DNA from: Peptococcaceae bacterium BRH_c4a
Lineage (GTDB): Bacteria; Bacillota; Desulfotomaculia; Desulfotomaculales; Desulfocucumaceae
Direction: 5' to 3'
DNA: 64,000 bases
NCBI GenBank assembly: GCA_000961585.1
Contig: LADN01000068.1
Coordinates: 1-64,000, forward strand
A program made the position numbers and the translations under genes. Each line of letters begins with the position of its first letter. The stretch's first letter is position 1. Under the pieces are notes generated by a model. The model did not search any database, had not been told where the DNA came from, and saw only the letters and a program-made list of their open reading frames with translations. Shown here piece by piece: positions 1 through 8,430 of the stretch.

Positions 1-137
1 GTGCTTTAATGCTTTAATGCGTCATATACTTTCCTTAACGATAAAAAAGCGCCCTGTAGGGCGCTTGAGAAACCAGAAGCCAGGAGCCAGAATAGTGGCA
101 GGCGGTGCCCTCAATAGGGCATATACTTTCCTAAACA
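1..137 (+). repeat. 3' end of a dispersed intergenic element plus a mini-copy
   Basis: Bases 1-48 match the 3' end shared by the larger elements at 4.9, 12.4, 18.4 and (inverted) 20.7 kb: an octamer-like run (GCTTTAAT twice), then CATATACTTTCC and an A-run. A hairpin (49-64) and three 7-nt units of the CCAGAAG type (73-94) follow, and at 115-135 a second CATATACTTTCC end. The stretch 49-137 therefore looks like a deletion derivative that kept both ends but lost the core. No coding potential is seen. The rest of the first copy lies outside the window. Confidence 0.7.
43..64 (-). terminator. Intrinsic terminator, minus strand
   Basis: GCGCCC (49-54) pairs with GGGCGC (59-64) around TGTA. Read on the minus strand it is followed by six T residues (43-48). 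It lies about 80 nt beyond the stop codon of the minus-strand gene ending at 143 and could end that transcript. It also forms the end module of the dispersed repeat. Confidence 0.6.
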
Positions 138-142
138 CCCTT

Positions 143-736
143 TTACTGCTGATATACCTTCACTACACATGATTTAATATGTCTGAACGTGTCTCTGAAG
201 GCATCCAGCATTGCCTGATAAATGGCCGAGGACTCCGGGGTGCAAATACCCTGGATGAACCTATCCTCATGCTGTCTGGTGAATTTTAAGCATTCTTCCA
301 TAAATTTACCGGCTTCTTTATCCAGGTCGAACCTGTTATATTCGTTGCACTGCTTAAGGTATGCAGCCAGACTTCTCAGGCTTTTCCTGGATCCGCTGAA
401 CAGTACGTCCAGTTCCTCCACAGCCCAGTTACTGAAAAGCACGCTATGGCTAACCTTGTCCTGGGTTGCCCGCATTATTTTTTCAAGGTTTACCCTGATA
501 TATTCCAAATCCCTCATGACTTCATATTTCCCGGCCATCTCTTTAACCGAGGTCCCCTTGATGAGGGGTATCTTAAGCACCGATTTTTTCATGGAACTTA
601 CCGTAGTGGCGCTTAACTTTTCCACCTCCGATAGATGTTCCTCCCGGTTGCGATAAAAATCCTGGGCTATCCCGTCCAGCATGTTTTCTAACTCCATGAC
701 CACATTGCAGAGATCGGCGCAACTCTTTTCATTCAT
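143..736 (-). CDS. Unrecognised helical cytosolic protein
   Basis: A protein of about 197 residues with no signal peptide or membrane segment. It is rich in charged heptad-like stretches and probably all-helical; the pattern loosely recalls PhoU-like bundles, but I do not recognise a family. I chose the ATG at 736 because an AAGGGGGAT Shine-Dalgarno lies about 10 nt upstream; a GTG at 823 would add 29 residues without a clear site. A possible promoter is at 865-892. The gene ends six bases from a repeat-element end. It is transcribed away from the ABC-F gene. Confidence 0.6.
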   Translation of the reverse strand: MNEKSCADLCNVVMELENMLDGIAQDFYRNREEHLSEVEKLSATTVSSMKKSVLKIPLIKGTSVKEMAGKYEVMRDLEYIRVNLEKIMRATQDKVSHSVLFSNWAVEELDVLFSGSRKSLRSLAAYLKQCNEYNRFDLDKEAGKFMEECLKFTRQHEDRFIQGICTPESSAIYQAMLDAFRDTFRHIKSCVVKVYQQ

Positions 737-864
737 GTTGAAGTAATCCCCCTTTCGTTTTTCCGGTTGAAGCGCATAAACTGTATTGTGTGACAACACC
801 CGGCCCCATGGAGCTTTTTTCACTGGATTAAGTATTATTTGTATTGCATCTGGTTTTATCTTTT

Positions 865-892
865 ATTATACCTCAGATTTTAGCTTTTCCAA
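865..892 (-). promoter_or_regulatory. Possible sigma-A promoter for the gene at 143-736
   Basis: On the minus strand TTGGAA (887-892) is followed after 16 nt by TATAAT (865-870). The -10 is perfect and the -35 matches four of six positions. It lies about 130 nt upstream of the chosen ATG. Confidence 0.45.
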
Positions 893-1071
893 CAATCAAC
901 TGATAAAAAAGAAAAATGAATATGAGAACAGTGCCCCATCAATACCCTGAGTATTTAACGCCGAAATCCTGCGAAAGCCAGAACATCCCTCTTGCCCCGG
1001 GGAATATTACAGGTTAAACTTGAATCGGACGAGAAATGGCGTTTATCAAAAAAATAATTGGAGTTGAGGAT

Positions 1072-3006
1072 ATGGTGGTTTTGCAGACCTCCAGGGTCTC
1101 AAAATCATATGGCATAAGAACCATTTTGGACGGTGCAAGCCTGACCCTTCATGCCGGCGAAAAGGCGGGGCTGGTTGGCCCCAACGGGGCGGGCAAGACC
1201 ACTCTGCTTAAAATACTGTCCGGCCATTTAACCCCCGATGGCGGTGAAATAATCAGACCCGGAGGAGTTACCCTGGGCTGCCTGGCCCAGGACGGCGGGC
1301 TGTCCTCCCAATCCACTGTTATGGAAGAAATGCTGTCGGTATTCACTCCCCTCATCGAACAGGAAAAAACCCTCAGGGATCTGGAATTAAGCATGGGGGT
1401 TACCCGGGATCCGGCAGCCTTTGAGGAGGTGTCGGAACAGTATTCCGTGCTTTCGGAGGATTTTAGGAACAGGGGTGGCTATGAATTCCGGGCCAACATA
1501 AAAGCGGTGCTGAATGGGCTCAAATTCGGGGAGGAGTACCACGGGAGAGTCACCGGAAGTTTGAGCGGCGGACAGAAAACCAGGCTGGCCATGGCCCGGC
1601 TTCTTCTTTCAGGCCCTGATGTTCTGGTGCTGGATGAGCCCACAAACCATCTGGACATGGAAACTCTTTCCTGGATGGAAAAGTATCTCCAGGCCTATTC
1701 GGGATCTATTCTGGTGGTTTCCCATGACAGGTATTTTCTTGATTCCCTGGTGGGTACCGTTTATGAGCTGGAAAGGGGACGGCTGAAGAAATTCACCGGA
1801 AACTACAGCAAATTCATTTCCCTGAGGGCCGGGCAAAAGGAATTGGAAAAAAAGATTTACCATAAGCAAAGGGAGGAAATAGCCCGAACTGAGGATTTCA
1901 TACGCCGAAATATTGCCAGGGCCTCCACCACCGGAAGAGCCCAGAGCCGGCAAAAGGCACTGGAAAAAATGGAACTGGCGGATAAACCCACCGAAATGAA
2001 AAGCGCCCGCTTCTCGTTCTCCACAGAACGGTCCAGTGGCCGGGAAGTACTGGCTGCCAGGGATCTTTCCATAGGCTACCGGGACAATACGCTGTGTGAA
2101 AGGATTGACCTCCTTATAGAGCGGGGAGAAAGGGTTGCCCTTATAGGCCCCAACGGCGCAGGCAAATCCACCCTGCTGAAGACGGCCGCCGGAATACTGA
2201 AACCCCGGGAAGGACATCTTACGCTGGGCTTCAATGTAAGCACAGGCTATTATGACCAGGATCAAACCCTTTTGGAGGGTTCTATCACAGTTCTGGAGGA
2301 GCTTTGGAACCGTTTTCCGCACATGGATGAAAAGGATGTGCGGGGGGTTCTGGGCAGCTTTCTTTTCAGCGGTGAGGATGTTCTGAAAACAGTGAATCAG
2401 TTAAGCGGGGGAGAAAAAGCCCGTCTGGTGCTGGCCGGACTGATGTTGAGAAAGGCCAACTTTCTACTGCTGGATGAACCCACCAACCACCTGGATGTAT
2501 ACAGCCGGGAGGTGCTGGAGGAAGCTTTGTCCCATTATGAAGGGACTGTTCTGTTTGTCTCTCATGACCGCTATTTCCTGAATAAGCTGGCCACCAGGGT
2601 TATTGAGATATCACCCTCGGGCGTCCGGGGCTTTTCAGGTGACTATGACAGTTTCCTGGCTAAAAAGGGATTATTTGAAGACACCCCGGACCGGTCATCC
2701 AGTCAGCCCACCGGGAAAGATAAGGCCCGCCTGTCATACCGGCAGGAAAAAGAGGCCCGGCGGCTGGAAGAAAAAAGGCTCAGGCAGATATCGGATCTGG
2801 AAAGATCCATAGAAGAAACGGAATCACTAATCACCTCCCTGGAGGCCGAGACCTACAGCCCCGAAATCTACCAGAACCTGGACCTGCTCCTGGAGAAAAA
2901 TACCCATCTGGAAAGGCTCAGAACCCGGCTGGACTCCTATTACACCCAGTGGGACTCGGTAATCAGCGGGGAATTTCCCGCCGATCAATGGGCCTCGAAA
3001 AAATGA
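1072..3006 (+). CDS. ABC-F family ATPase (YdiF/Uup type)
   Basis: A soluble protein of 644 residues with two ABC ATPase domains and no membrane segments, as in ABC-F proteins that act on the ribosome (translation factors or antibiotic-resistance proteins). First domain: Walker A GPNGAGKTT near residue 36, signature LSGGQ near 164, Walker B LLDEPTNHLD near 186. Second domain: GPNGAGKST near 358, LSGGEK near 444, LLDEPTNHLD near 466. A charged linker of about 80 residues separates them, and the last 100 residues are a predicted coiled coil as in YdiF/Uup. The ATG at 1072 has GGAG 8 nt upstream; an ATG at 1036 would add 12 residues. Resistance versus housekeeping role cannot be told from sequence alone. 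Confidence 0.9.
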   Translation: MVVLQTSRVSKSYGIRTILDGASLTLHAGEKAGLVGPNGAGKTTLLKILSGHLTPDGGEIIRPGGVTLGCLAQDGGLSSQSTVMEEMLSVFTPLIEQEKTLRDLELSMGVTRDPAAFEEVSEQYSVLSEDFRNRGGYEFRANIKAVLNGLKFGEEYHGRVTGSLSGGQKTRLAMARLLLSGPDVLVLDEPTNHLDMETLSWMEKYLQAYSGSILVVSHDRYFLDSLVGTVYELERGRLKKFTGNYSKFISLRAGQKELEKKIYHKQREEIARTEDFIRRNIARASTTGRAQSRQKALEKMELADKPTEMKSARFSFSTERSSGREVLAARDLSIGYRDNTLCERIDLLIERGERVALIGPNGAGKSTLLKTAAGILKPREGHLTLGFNVSTGYYDQDQTLLEGSITVLEELWNRFPHMDEKDVRGVLGSFLFSGEDVLKTVNQLSGGEKARLVLAGLMLRKANFLLLDEPTNHLDVYSREVLEEALSHYEGTVLFVSHDRYFLNKLATRVIEISPSGVRGFSGDYDSFLAKKGLFEDTPDRSSSQPTGKDKARLSYRQEKEARRLEEKRLRQISDLERSIEETESLITSLEAETYSPEIYQNLDLLLEKNTHLERLRTRLDSYYTQWDSVISGEFPADQWASKK

Positions 3007-3153
3007 CAGACCGGAAATCGACATTTTATCAGGGATAATTACCCAGAGTGCAAATTAATATGTATAAATGATTATTTAATGTATAATATTGACTGGGGTG
3101 GGCTAAATAATGCGCACCTCCAGGTGACGACCAGTTTTCAGGGGGGCATTTTT

Positions 3154-4350
3154 TTGAACGTCCTTGAAGAAATGAAAGCCAGTTACCTAGAGAACTACTC
3201 CAGCTACACCCTGGCTGCCGAGGCCATCGTTGACGAGCTGAAGGACTTTTTCGCCATGTTCAGGACCGGTCACAGGCTCCAGGTAAAACAGTACCCCCTC
3301 TACCGGTTTGAGGCCAGGGTAAAATCCTGGGAAAGCATAGCCGACAAGCTGGAAAGAAAGATTCAGTATAAAAACGCCACCTCACTGAACGATATGCCGG
3401 ATATTATCGGTATATACAATATTGTCGAGCTGGACGAAGACGTGGATAAGGTTGTCAGGCTCCTGGAAAAAGAGAAAAAGGAGCTGTTCAGATTCACCCA
3501 TATATCATCCCTGACCCATTACCTGACCAATCATGAAAACGGCAAGCAGACCCACCACTACGATGGGATATACACCTGGCAGGAAGACAGATTTAATTTT
3601 GAAATACAGATCCGCAGCGAAGTTGAGAATCTGTGGTCAAACATAGAACACATGTCCTTTTACAAAAACAAGTTTAAAAGCCGGAATGACAGAATACTGA
3701 ACAGGCTCAAGGAGCATTCCTACAACCTGCTTCTCCAGGCCGACGAGGTATTGAGCATACTGCGGCGGGAGAGAATGAAAAACGATATGCTTGACCTGAA
3801 GGAAAAGATGATGGACGCCCTGGAGAGCCTGTTCGACGGCATAAAAATACGGGATGTGGAGGCAATATCCGGCTACATGTACGAGTGCTGGGACATGGCC
3901 TTTGATAAGATGACGGTGGAGGACTTTGAACACTTTTTTGCCTCATCGGTAAAGGTTGATGAAAAGTCCGTGCTGGAGGTGCTGAATAGCCACAGTCCCG
4001 GCAGCACTCACCGAAGGCTGCACAGATATCTGAAGGAAAACCTGACCCTTAGTGACAATGTAATATTAAAAATTGGAATCGCCACCAACGAGCCCGATGC
4101 TGCGGTTGAGTACCTCCTGATGGATATGGAGGAGGCCTGCTGCAGTTCCTGCGGGGAGTGGGTGGACTACGACGACGCCGACTTTTTCGCCTCCAATGTG
4201 GATATGCGGGGGGACTTTTACTGCCGGGACTGTGCCCAAAAACATCTTAAAAACTGTGATGTATGCGGCACTGTGCTTACCAGCGATAAAACATGTCTTT
4301 CCTGCGCATCCCGCATCGCCAAGCAAAAGAAACTTACGGTGAGAAAGTAG
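3154..4350 (+). CDS. RelA/SpoT-like nucleotidyltransferase with C-terminal Cys-rich zinc-binding tail
   Basis: The first 200 residues carry RelA/SpoT synthetase landmarks: a basic helix (RVKSWESIADKLERK, near 53), a strand ending in DIIGI, and EIQIRS...W..IEH (near 150), equivalent to the family's ExQIRT...W..xEH. The usual Gly-Tyr-x-Ser-x-His loop is not recognisable, so alarmone synthesis is uncertain. A helical middle part follows. The last 70 residues hold four CxxC pairs (CSSC, CRDC, CDVC, CLSC), suggesting two zinc sites. There is no HD hydrolase, TGS or ACT domain. A TTG at 3154 with AGGGGGG about 8 nt upstream is the best start; ATG 3079 is an alternative. It could be a small alarmone synthetase, a toxSAS-like toxin or a tRNA-modifying relative. 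Confidence 0.7.
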   Translation: MNVLEEMKASYLENYSSYTLAAEAIVDELKDFFAMFRTGHRLQVKQYPLYRFEARVKSWESIADKLERKIQYKNATSLNDMPDIIGIYNIVELDEDVDKVVRLLEKEKKELFRFTHISSLTHYLTNHENGKQTHHYDGIYTWQEDRFNFEIQIRSEVENLWSNIEHMSFYKNKFKSRNDRILNRLKEHSYNLLLQADEVLSILRRERMKNDMLDLKEKMMDALESLFDGIKIRDVEAISGYMYECWDMAFDKMTVEDFEHFFASSVKVDEKSVLEVLNSHSPGSTHRRLHRYLKENLTLSDNVILKIGIATNEPDAAVEYLLMDMEEACCSSCGEWVDYDDADFFASNVDMRGDFYCRDCAQKHLKNCDVCGTVLTSDKTCLSCASRIAKQKKLTVRK

Positions 4351-4950
4351 GATAAAATAACCGCCTTGCCGGCGGTGCCGTCTTGCAGACGGCGGAATCC
4401 AGAAGCCAGGAGTCAGGAGTCAGGAGTCAGAATGGTGACAGGCTGCCTTAAAAGCGACCCTCAAGCGACCCCACAGCGACATGCAGTGAGGGGGAGTGAT
4501 TTAAGTCCGTGCGGAATGTACCGGAGGCTGCTACTGTCTCTTAACGACCGAGCCTACGAATTTGGAGGTTAGATGTTGGAAGTCGGAAGTCGGATTAAGC
4601 TAGAAATGGCTCTGAGGTCATTTCCTGCAAGTTTTCTAACCTCTAACCTCTGGCCTCCAACCTCCAAAATGGTCGGCATTCCGTTGGCGACCGAGTTTAG
4701 AGACAGTTGCAGCAGGAGGTAATGCAGGCCGGACTTAAATCGCTCCGCCTACCCATTAGCGACAATGCAGCGACCCTCAAGCGACCCCGGAGCGACCCCG
4801 GAAAAACTCTGGGCTTGCATAAAAATGCTTTGGTGCTTCAGTACTTCAGTACTTCAGCGCTTTAATGCTTTAATGTGTCATATACTTTCCTTAACGAAAA
4901 TAAATCGCCCTGACGGGCGCTTGGGGAGACAGGAGCCGGGAGCCGGAATG
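4351..4950 (+). repeat. Dispersed structured intergenic element, copy 1
   Basis: This stretch between genes holds the best-preserved plus-strand copy. From 5' to 3' it has hairpin CCGCC-N5-GGCGG; hairpin CCGTC-TTGCA-GACGG; 7-nt units (4396-4430); GCGACC-rich spacer; a long imperfect stem whose base pairs GGAGTGATTTAAGTCC (about 4491-4510) with GGACTTAAATCGCTCC (about 4731-4750); an internal loop with the GCGACCGAG motif on both sides; an apical part of inverted 7-nt units; hairpin near 4795-4812; octamer repeats (TACTTCAG); and the end CATATACTTTCC plus A-run (4880-4904). After the end come another small hairpin and more 7-nt units. Its 270-nt core differs at only about four sites from the inverted copy at 20.6-21.2 kb. 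Short open frames within it look spurious. Confidence 0.85.
4897..4920 (-). terminator. Intrinsic terminator at element end, minus strand
   Basis: CGCCC (4906-4910) pairs with GGGCG (4915-4919). The minus strand then reads into a T-rich tract (TTTATTTTC). It lies 80 nt past the stop of the DUF3231 gene and is suitably oriented for it. Confidence 0.55.
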
Positions 4951-5002
4951 GTGACAGACAACTTTAAAAGCGGTTTGCTTACAGACGTTACAGACTGGTT
5001 AT

Positions 5003-5473
5003 TTATACATTAGGGGGGTTTAACAGCCAGCCTTTTTTTCTTTTCAAATCAATCACTGCATCAAAGGCCTTCTTATCTTGAACAACAATATCCCAAACAA
5101 TTTTTTTGACGTCTTCCCTGGTAATTTCCATTAAACTATGAAAATCCAGGTAAAGCGATAACCTTAATATTTCCCTTAAGGATCTGGCAATTTGTTCGTC
5201 GTCAATTTTTTTCCTCGGAGCTATCGGGGGATAGGTCAAACCCTCTTTTTCCAAAAAATCCTGTAAATTCTTTATACCGGGCAATGTCACCGTTTCAATA
5301 CCAGTCTTTATAAACGCCTTCAGATCGGGATCAACGGCCTGTTCAAAAAACAGATCCAACACCGGCACTCCTATCACCTTGTTACGGCAAATATCCCACA
5401 GCCCTATGGCGCCTCCCCAGTGCAACCTTGGCGCCGGTTGGGAAAACATGTTTGTTATGTCTGTCATGTCCAA
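5003..5473 (-). CDS. DUF3231 family protein
   Basis: A protein of 156 residues resembling one repeat of the DUF3231 family of endospore formers: an N-terminal segment with a GxxxLW motif, a helix with VDPDLK, a TLPGIKNLQDFLEKEG-type helix, then a proline-rich link (TYPPIAPRK) into a second helical half. Such proteins are thought to be ferritin-like helical bundles, often linked to spores; the molecular role is not known. No signal peptide. The start is uncertain: TTG at 5473 or ATG at 5467, neither with a strong ribosome site. It stands alone, separated by about 110 nt from the response regulator on the same strand. Confidence 0.7.
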   Translation of the reverse strand: MDMTDITNMFSQPAPRLHWGGAIGLWDICRNKVIGVPVLDLFFEQAVDPDLKAFIKTGIETVTLPGIKNLQDFLEKEGLTYPPIAPRKKIDDEQIARSLREILRLSLYLDFHSLMEITREDVKKIVWDIVVQDKKAFDAVIDLKRKKGWLLNPPNV

Positions 5474-5581
5474 AGGAAAACAACCCCTTGAATTATTAGC
5501 AAGTTTGTTTCTTGCGTTTTTAGTATTTGCATTGCCACTGACAATAATACCGAATGCCCGGGTTATTGCCGGTCATTACTG

Positions 5582-6268
5582 TCAGCTTTGAAACTTATAG
5601 CCCACTCCCCAGACCGTTTTTATCAGTTCTGGATTTTCCGGTTTTTTCTCCAGCTTCTGCCGCAAGCGGCCTATTAAGACAGTCACCGTGGCCGGCTCTG
5701 ACTCGAAATCATCCTTCCAGACCAGATTCAGAAGTTGGTCGCGGCTGAAAACGCGATTGGGGTGGCCCACCATAATCCAAAGGAGATCAAATTCCCGGGC
5801 TGTCAAATCAATGGTTCTTCCTTCCAGTTTCACCGTCCGGCTGCCACGGTCAATAGACAGGCCCCGCAGCATAACCTGTTCCTGGCGGATTACTTCTGCA
5901 TGTTCCCGAACCCGCCTCAGCACTGCGTTTACTCGCAAAACCAGTTCTGTCGGGCTAAAAGGCTTGGTGATGTAGTCGTCAGCCCCCAGGGTGAATCCGG
6001 CCACCTTGTCCGCCTCCTCGCAGCGGGCCGAAACAATGATTATAGGGACTGATTTTACCTTGCGCAGTCGCCGGCATACTTCAAGCCCATCTATTCCCGG
6101 CAGCCTCAGGTCCAGTATTACCAAGTCAGGCGACTCCGAATGGGCTTTCAGCAAGGCATCCTGGCCGTCGGAACTGCTGGAAACCTGATATCCTTCCTTC
6201 TGTAGGGATTCAATAATTATTTTTTGTATTTTGATATCATCTTCCACTACAAGAATTTTGTATATCAT
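5582..6268 (-). CDS. OmpR/PhoB-family response regulator
   Basis: A response regulator of 228 residues. The N-terminal receiver has the acidic pair (VVEDD), the phospho-acceptor Asp in LDLRLPG near residue 53, a Ser in the Thr/Ser switch (IIVSAR) and the Lys in TKPF. A winged-helix DNA-binding domain starts near 130, with a TAREFDLL helix and VWGVGYKF at the C-terminus. GGGGGT lies 7 nt before the ATG. It follows the heme-motif kinase by 15 nt, so the two form one operon and presumably a cognate pair. The nearby nrfHA and cytochrome assembly genes are its most likely targets (inference). Confidence 0.9.
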   Translation of the reverse strand: MIYKILVVEDDIKIQKIIIESLQKEGYQVSSSSDGQDALLKAHSESPDLVILDLRLPGIDGLEVCRRLRKVKSVPIIIVSARCEEADKVAGFTLGADDYITKPFSPTELVLRVNAVLRRVREHAEVIRQEQVMLRGLSIDRGSRTVKLEGRTIDLTAREFDLLWIMVGHPNRVFSRDQLLNLVWKDDFESEPATVTVLIGRLRQKLEKKPENPELIKTVWGVGYKFQS

Positions 6269-6283
6269 GATTCTACCCCCGGT

Positions 6284-8035
6284 TTATAACATTTGTTCTC
6301 TCAATGGCAGGGCAAAGTGAAAGGCACTGCCGCAGCCCGGTTCACTTTCAACCCAGATCTCCCCCCCGTGGATCAGCACAAGCTCTTTGGCTATGGCCAG
6401 TCCCAGGCCAGCCCCCTGTTCAGGCCTGCCCAGCTGATAAAACTTCTCAAAAATGACCTCCTGATCCCTTGGATCAATACCAATTCCGTTATCGGTGACA
6501 CTGACCACCAGGCATTCCATTCCCCCCTCATATCCGGTCTCCGGCTGATCTTTGAATTCAGGCTTAGGCCCATGGGACCGCTCACTATCATTGCACGGAC
6601 TCCTATCCAGTGAAATAGCAATCCTTCCCCCTTCCGGGGTAAATTTTACGGCATTGTTTAACAGATTGTTCAGTACGTGCCTGACCTTGGCCCGATCGGC
6701 CAGCACCCACCATTCCCCTCCAGCCGATGGAAACAACAACTGTATGTTTTTCTTTTCAGCCAGAGTTTGCAGACGGGAAATACTGTCAGAAATAAGTTCA
6801 ACCATCTCAAAGGGTTCAAGGGCGAGTTCCAGTTTTCCGGCTTCAAAACGGGCCATCAGCAGCAGATCGGATACTTCCATCAAAAGCTGGCGGCTGCTGT
6901 CGGTAATGTCTTCAAGGTATTCCCGCTGCTTTTGGTTGAGCTGTCCGTTGGCCGGGTTCAGAAGCATTTCAGTAAAGGCAATGATGGCGGTTAGCGGTGT
7001 CCTAAGCTCGTGGGATACATTGGCCAGCACTTCGGATTTAAAGCGGCTGACTCTTTCCAGTTCTTCATTGGCTTCCGAAAGCTCTATGGTACGCCCCTTC
7101 ACCTTTTCCTCCAGTGTATAATGGGACTCTTTAAGCTGTTGGGCCACCTGCTCAAGGATCTGGGACAGCACCCGGATTTCCCCGGCGCCCGAAACCGGTC
7201 GTACGGCTTCCCAGTCCCCTTCCCCCAGTCGCCGGGCCATGTCCGCCAGTCTCCGCAAGGGTTGGGCCATTAGCCTGCCAGTCAGGCGGGCAATAATCCA
7301 GCGGGTGGCCAGGAAGAAACCAAAGGCAATGACAATCCTTCCCCAGATGCGTAACTGTAAAGCTTTTTGGTAGCCCTCCATGGGCATCCCCAGGCTGATG
7401 GCCCCCGCCATTGTGCCCAATTTCAGCCCTTCCATGGGGTAACCGGAAATATCCTTTGCGCCGGCCGGATCACCATGACATGAAAGGCATGACTCTTCGG
7501 TATAGATGGGGATCATGTACCGGAAGTACCAGCCTTCCCTTTGGAATTCCTCCCGCCAGATCTCTGACAACCGGGGTGAATCAACCAGCTCCTGCAGCAT
7601 TATGACTTCGGTGGGATCGGGCTCGTTGGCCGGGTTGCGAACGTTCAGGCGTGTTTGCTTGAGGGAGAACTGCGTGGCTTCATTAAAAACTGTGGCCACC
7701 TGACGGCCCACCGAGGCCGGGTTCAAATGTTTAAACTGAACATTCCCGGTCACCGGGTCGGTGTTGATTTTTTCCTGGTTCTGGGCAATTACGGCACGTA
7801 AGGCGATGAGTTCCTGGGTGACCAACCGGGACCTATGAAGCATCTCCTTTTCAGCCTCCCGGCGGATGTCATAAATATCCCAGGCCACAATGACAGCGGT
7901 AAAGGTAAAGATTACCATGCCTATTCCCAAAAGAAGGCGTGTACTTAGAGATAATGAATTTGACCAGCTCCGCAGGCGGGAAAGGATGTGGCGGGCGCCA
8001 AAACCTTCCTGTTCAGGATTAAAGTATACCGGCAA
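6284..8035 (-). CDS. Sensor histidine kinase with external c-type heme (DUF3365/Tll0287-like) domain
   Basis: A membrane kinase of about 583 residues. A membrane helix (about 30-50) leads into an extracytoplasmic domain of about 170 residues of the DUF3365/Tll0287 type that contains CLSCH at about residue 183, a covalent heme-attachment motif. After a second membrane helix come a HAMP segment, a HisKA domain (NVSHELRTPL, His near 341) and an HATPase with N, G1 (DNGIGI) and G2 (GAGLGLAIAK) boxes. The TTG at 8035 follows AGGTG by about 8 nt; a TTG at 8062 would add nine residues without a site. The heme suggests redox, NO or nitrite sensing, which fits nrfHA next door. Its response regulator is directly downstream. 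Confidence 0.9.
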   Translation of the reverse strand: MPVYFNPEQEGFGARHILSRLRSWSNSLSLSTRLLLGIGMVIFTFTAVIVAWDIYDIRREAEKEMLHRSRLVTQELIALRAVIAQNQEKINTDPVTGNVQFKHLNPASVGRQVATVFNEATQFSLKQTRLNVRNPANEPDPTEVIMLQELVDSPRLSEIWREEFQREGWYFRYMIPIYTEESCLSCHGDPAGAKDISGYPMEGLKLGTMAGAISLGMPMEGYQKALQLRIWGRIVIAFGFFLATRWIIARLTGRLMAQPLRRLADMARRLGEGDWEAVRPVSGAGEIRVLSQILEQVAQQLKESHYTLEEKVKGRTIELSEANEELERVSRFKSEVLANVSHELRTPLTAIIAFTEMLLNPANGQLNQKQREYLEDITDSSRQLLMEVSDLLLMARFEAGKLELALEPFEMVELISDSISRLQTLAEKKNIQLLFPSAGGEWWVLADRAKVRHVLNNLLNNAVKFTPEGGRIAISLDRSPCNDSERSHGPKPEFKDQPETGYEGGMECLVVSVTDNGIGIDPRDQEVIFEKFYQLGRPEQGAGLGLAIAKELVLIHGGEIWVESEPGCGSAFHFALPLREQML

Positions 8036-8235
8036 AGCAAAACACCTCGTTTTTGTTTGCAATTCACACGCTTCCCGATTCTCCGGACGCTTGTTTTTGT
8101 ATAGTTCGGGAGATATACAACAATGTCCTGCCGGGCGCGGGGTGACGTATGAACTGGTAGTTACTCATGCTACCAGCGGTACCACCAGATGATGAAAATA
8201 GAATATTTGTTCTGTTTTCTCTGTGACCTCTGGCT

Positions 8236-8266
8236 AATATAGCTTATAGCTTATAGCTTATAGCTA
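8236..8266. repeat. Tandem 7-nt array (AGCTTAT unit)
   Basis: At least three and a half exact tandem copies of the 7-nt unit AGCTTAT sit between the kinase start and the nrfA terminator. It is one of many period-7 arrays of differing sequence in this window. Confidence 0.8.
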
Positions 8267-8273
8267 TTTTCAG

Positions 8274-8329
8274 GGCAGTCAAAAAAAGACTGCCTCCACA
8301 CTCCCTCAGGGCGCGAAAGCAGTCTTTTT
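8274..8329 (-). terminator. nrfA terminator with an overlapping alternative hairpin
   Basis: AAAAAGACTGC (8283-8293) pairs with GCAGTCTTTTT (8319-8329), and the minus strand then runs into seven T residues, so it should end the nrfHA transcript about 100 nt after the stop. GGCAGTC at 8274-8280 can instead pair with GACTGCC at 8288-8294 across an A7 loop; the two foldings exclude each other. Confidence 0.75.
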
Positions 8330-8430
8330 CTGTGTAGTTGCCCATGCCGGGCACCCAATTAACCTGCACAATCAATCAAGCAAGCAAATAAGGAATACCC
8401 TAACCATTCTGTCTCCTGTATTCTGCTTTT

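Noticed and set aside
4366-4572. Open frame in element copy 1 with a close relative at 20976-21158 in copy 4
   Set aside because: The similarity follows from near-identity of the DNA itself. Copies 2 and 3 break the frame, there is no ribosome site, and the composition is not protein-like.
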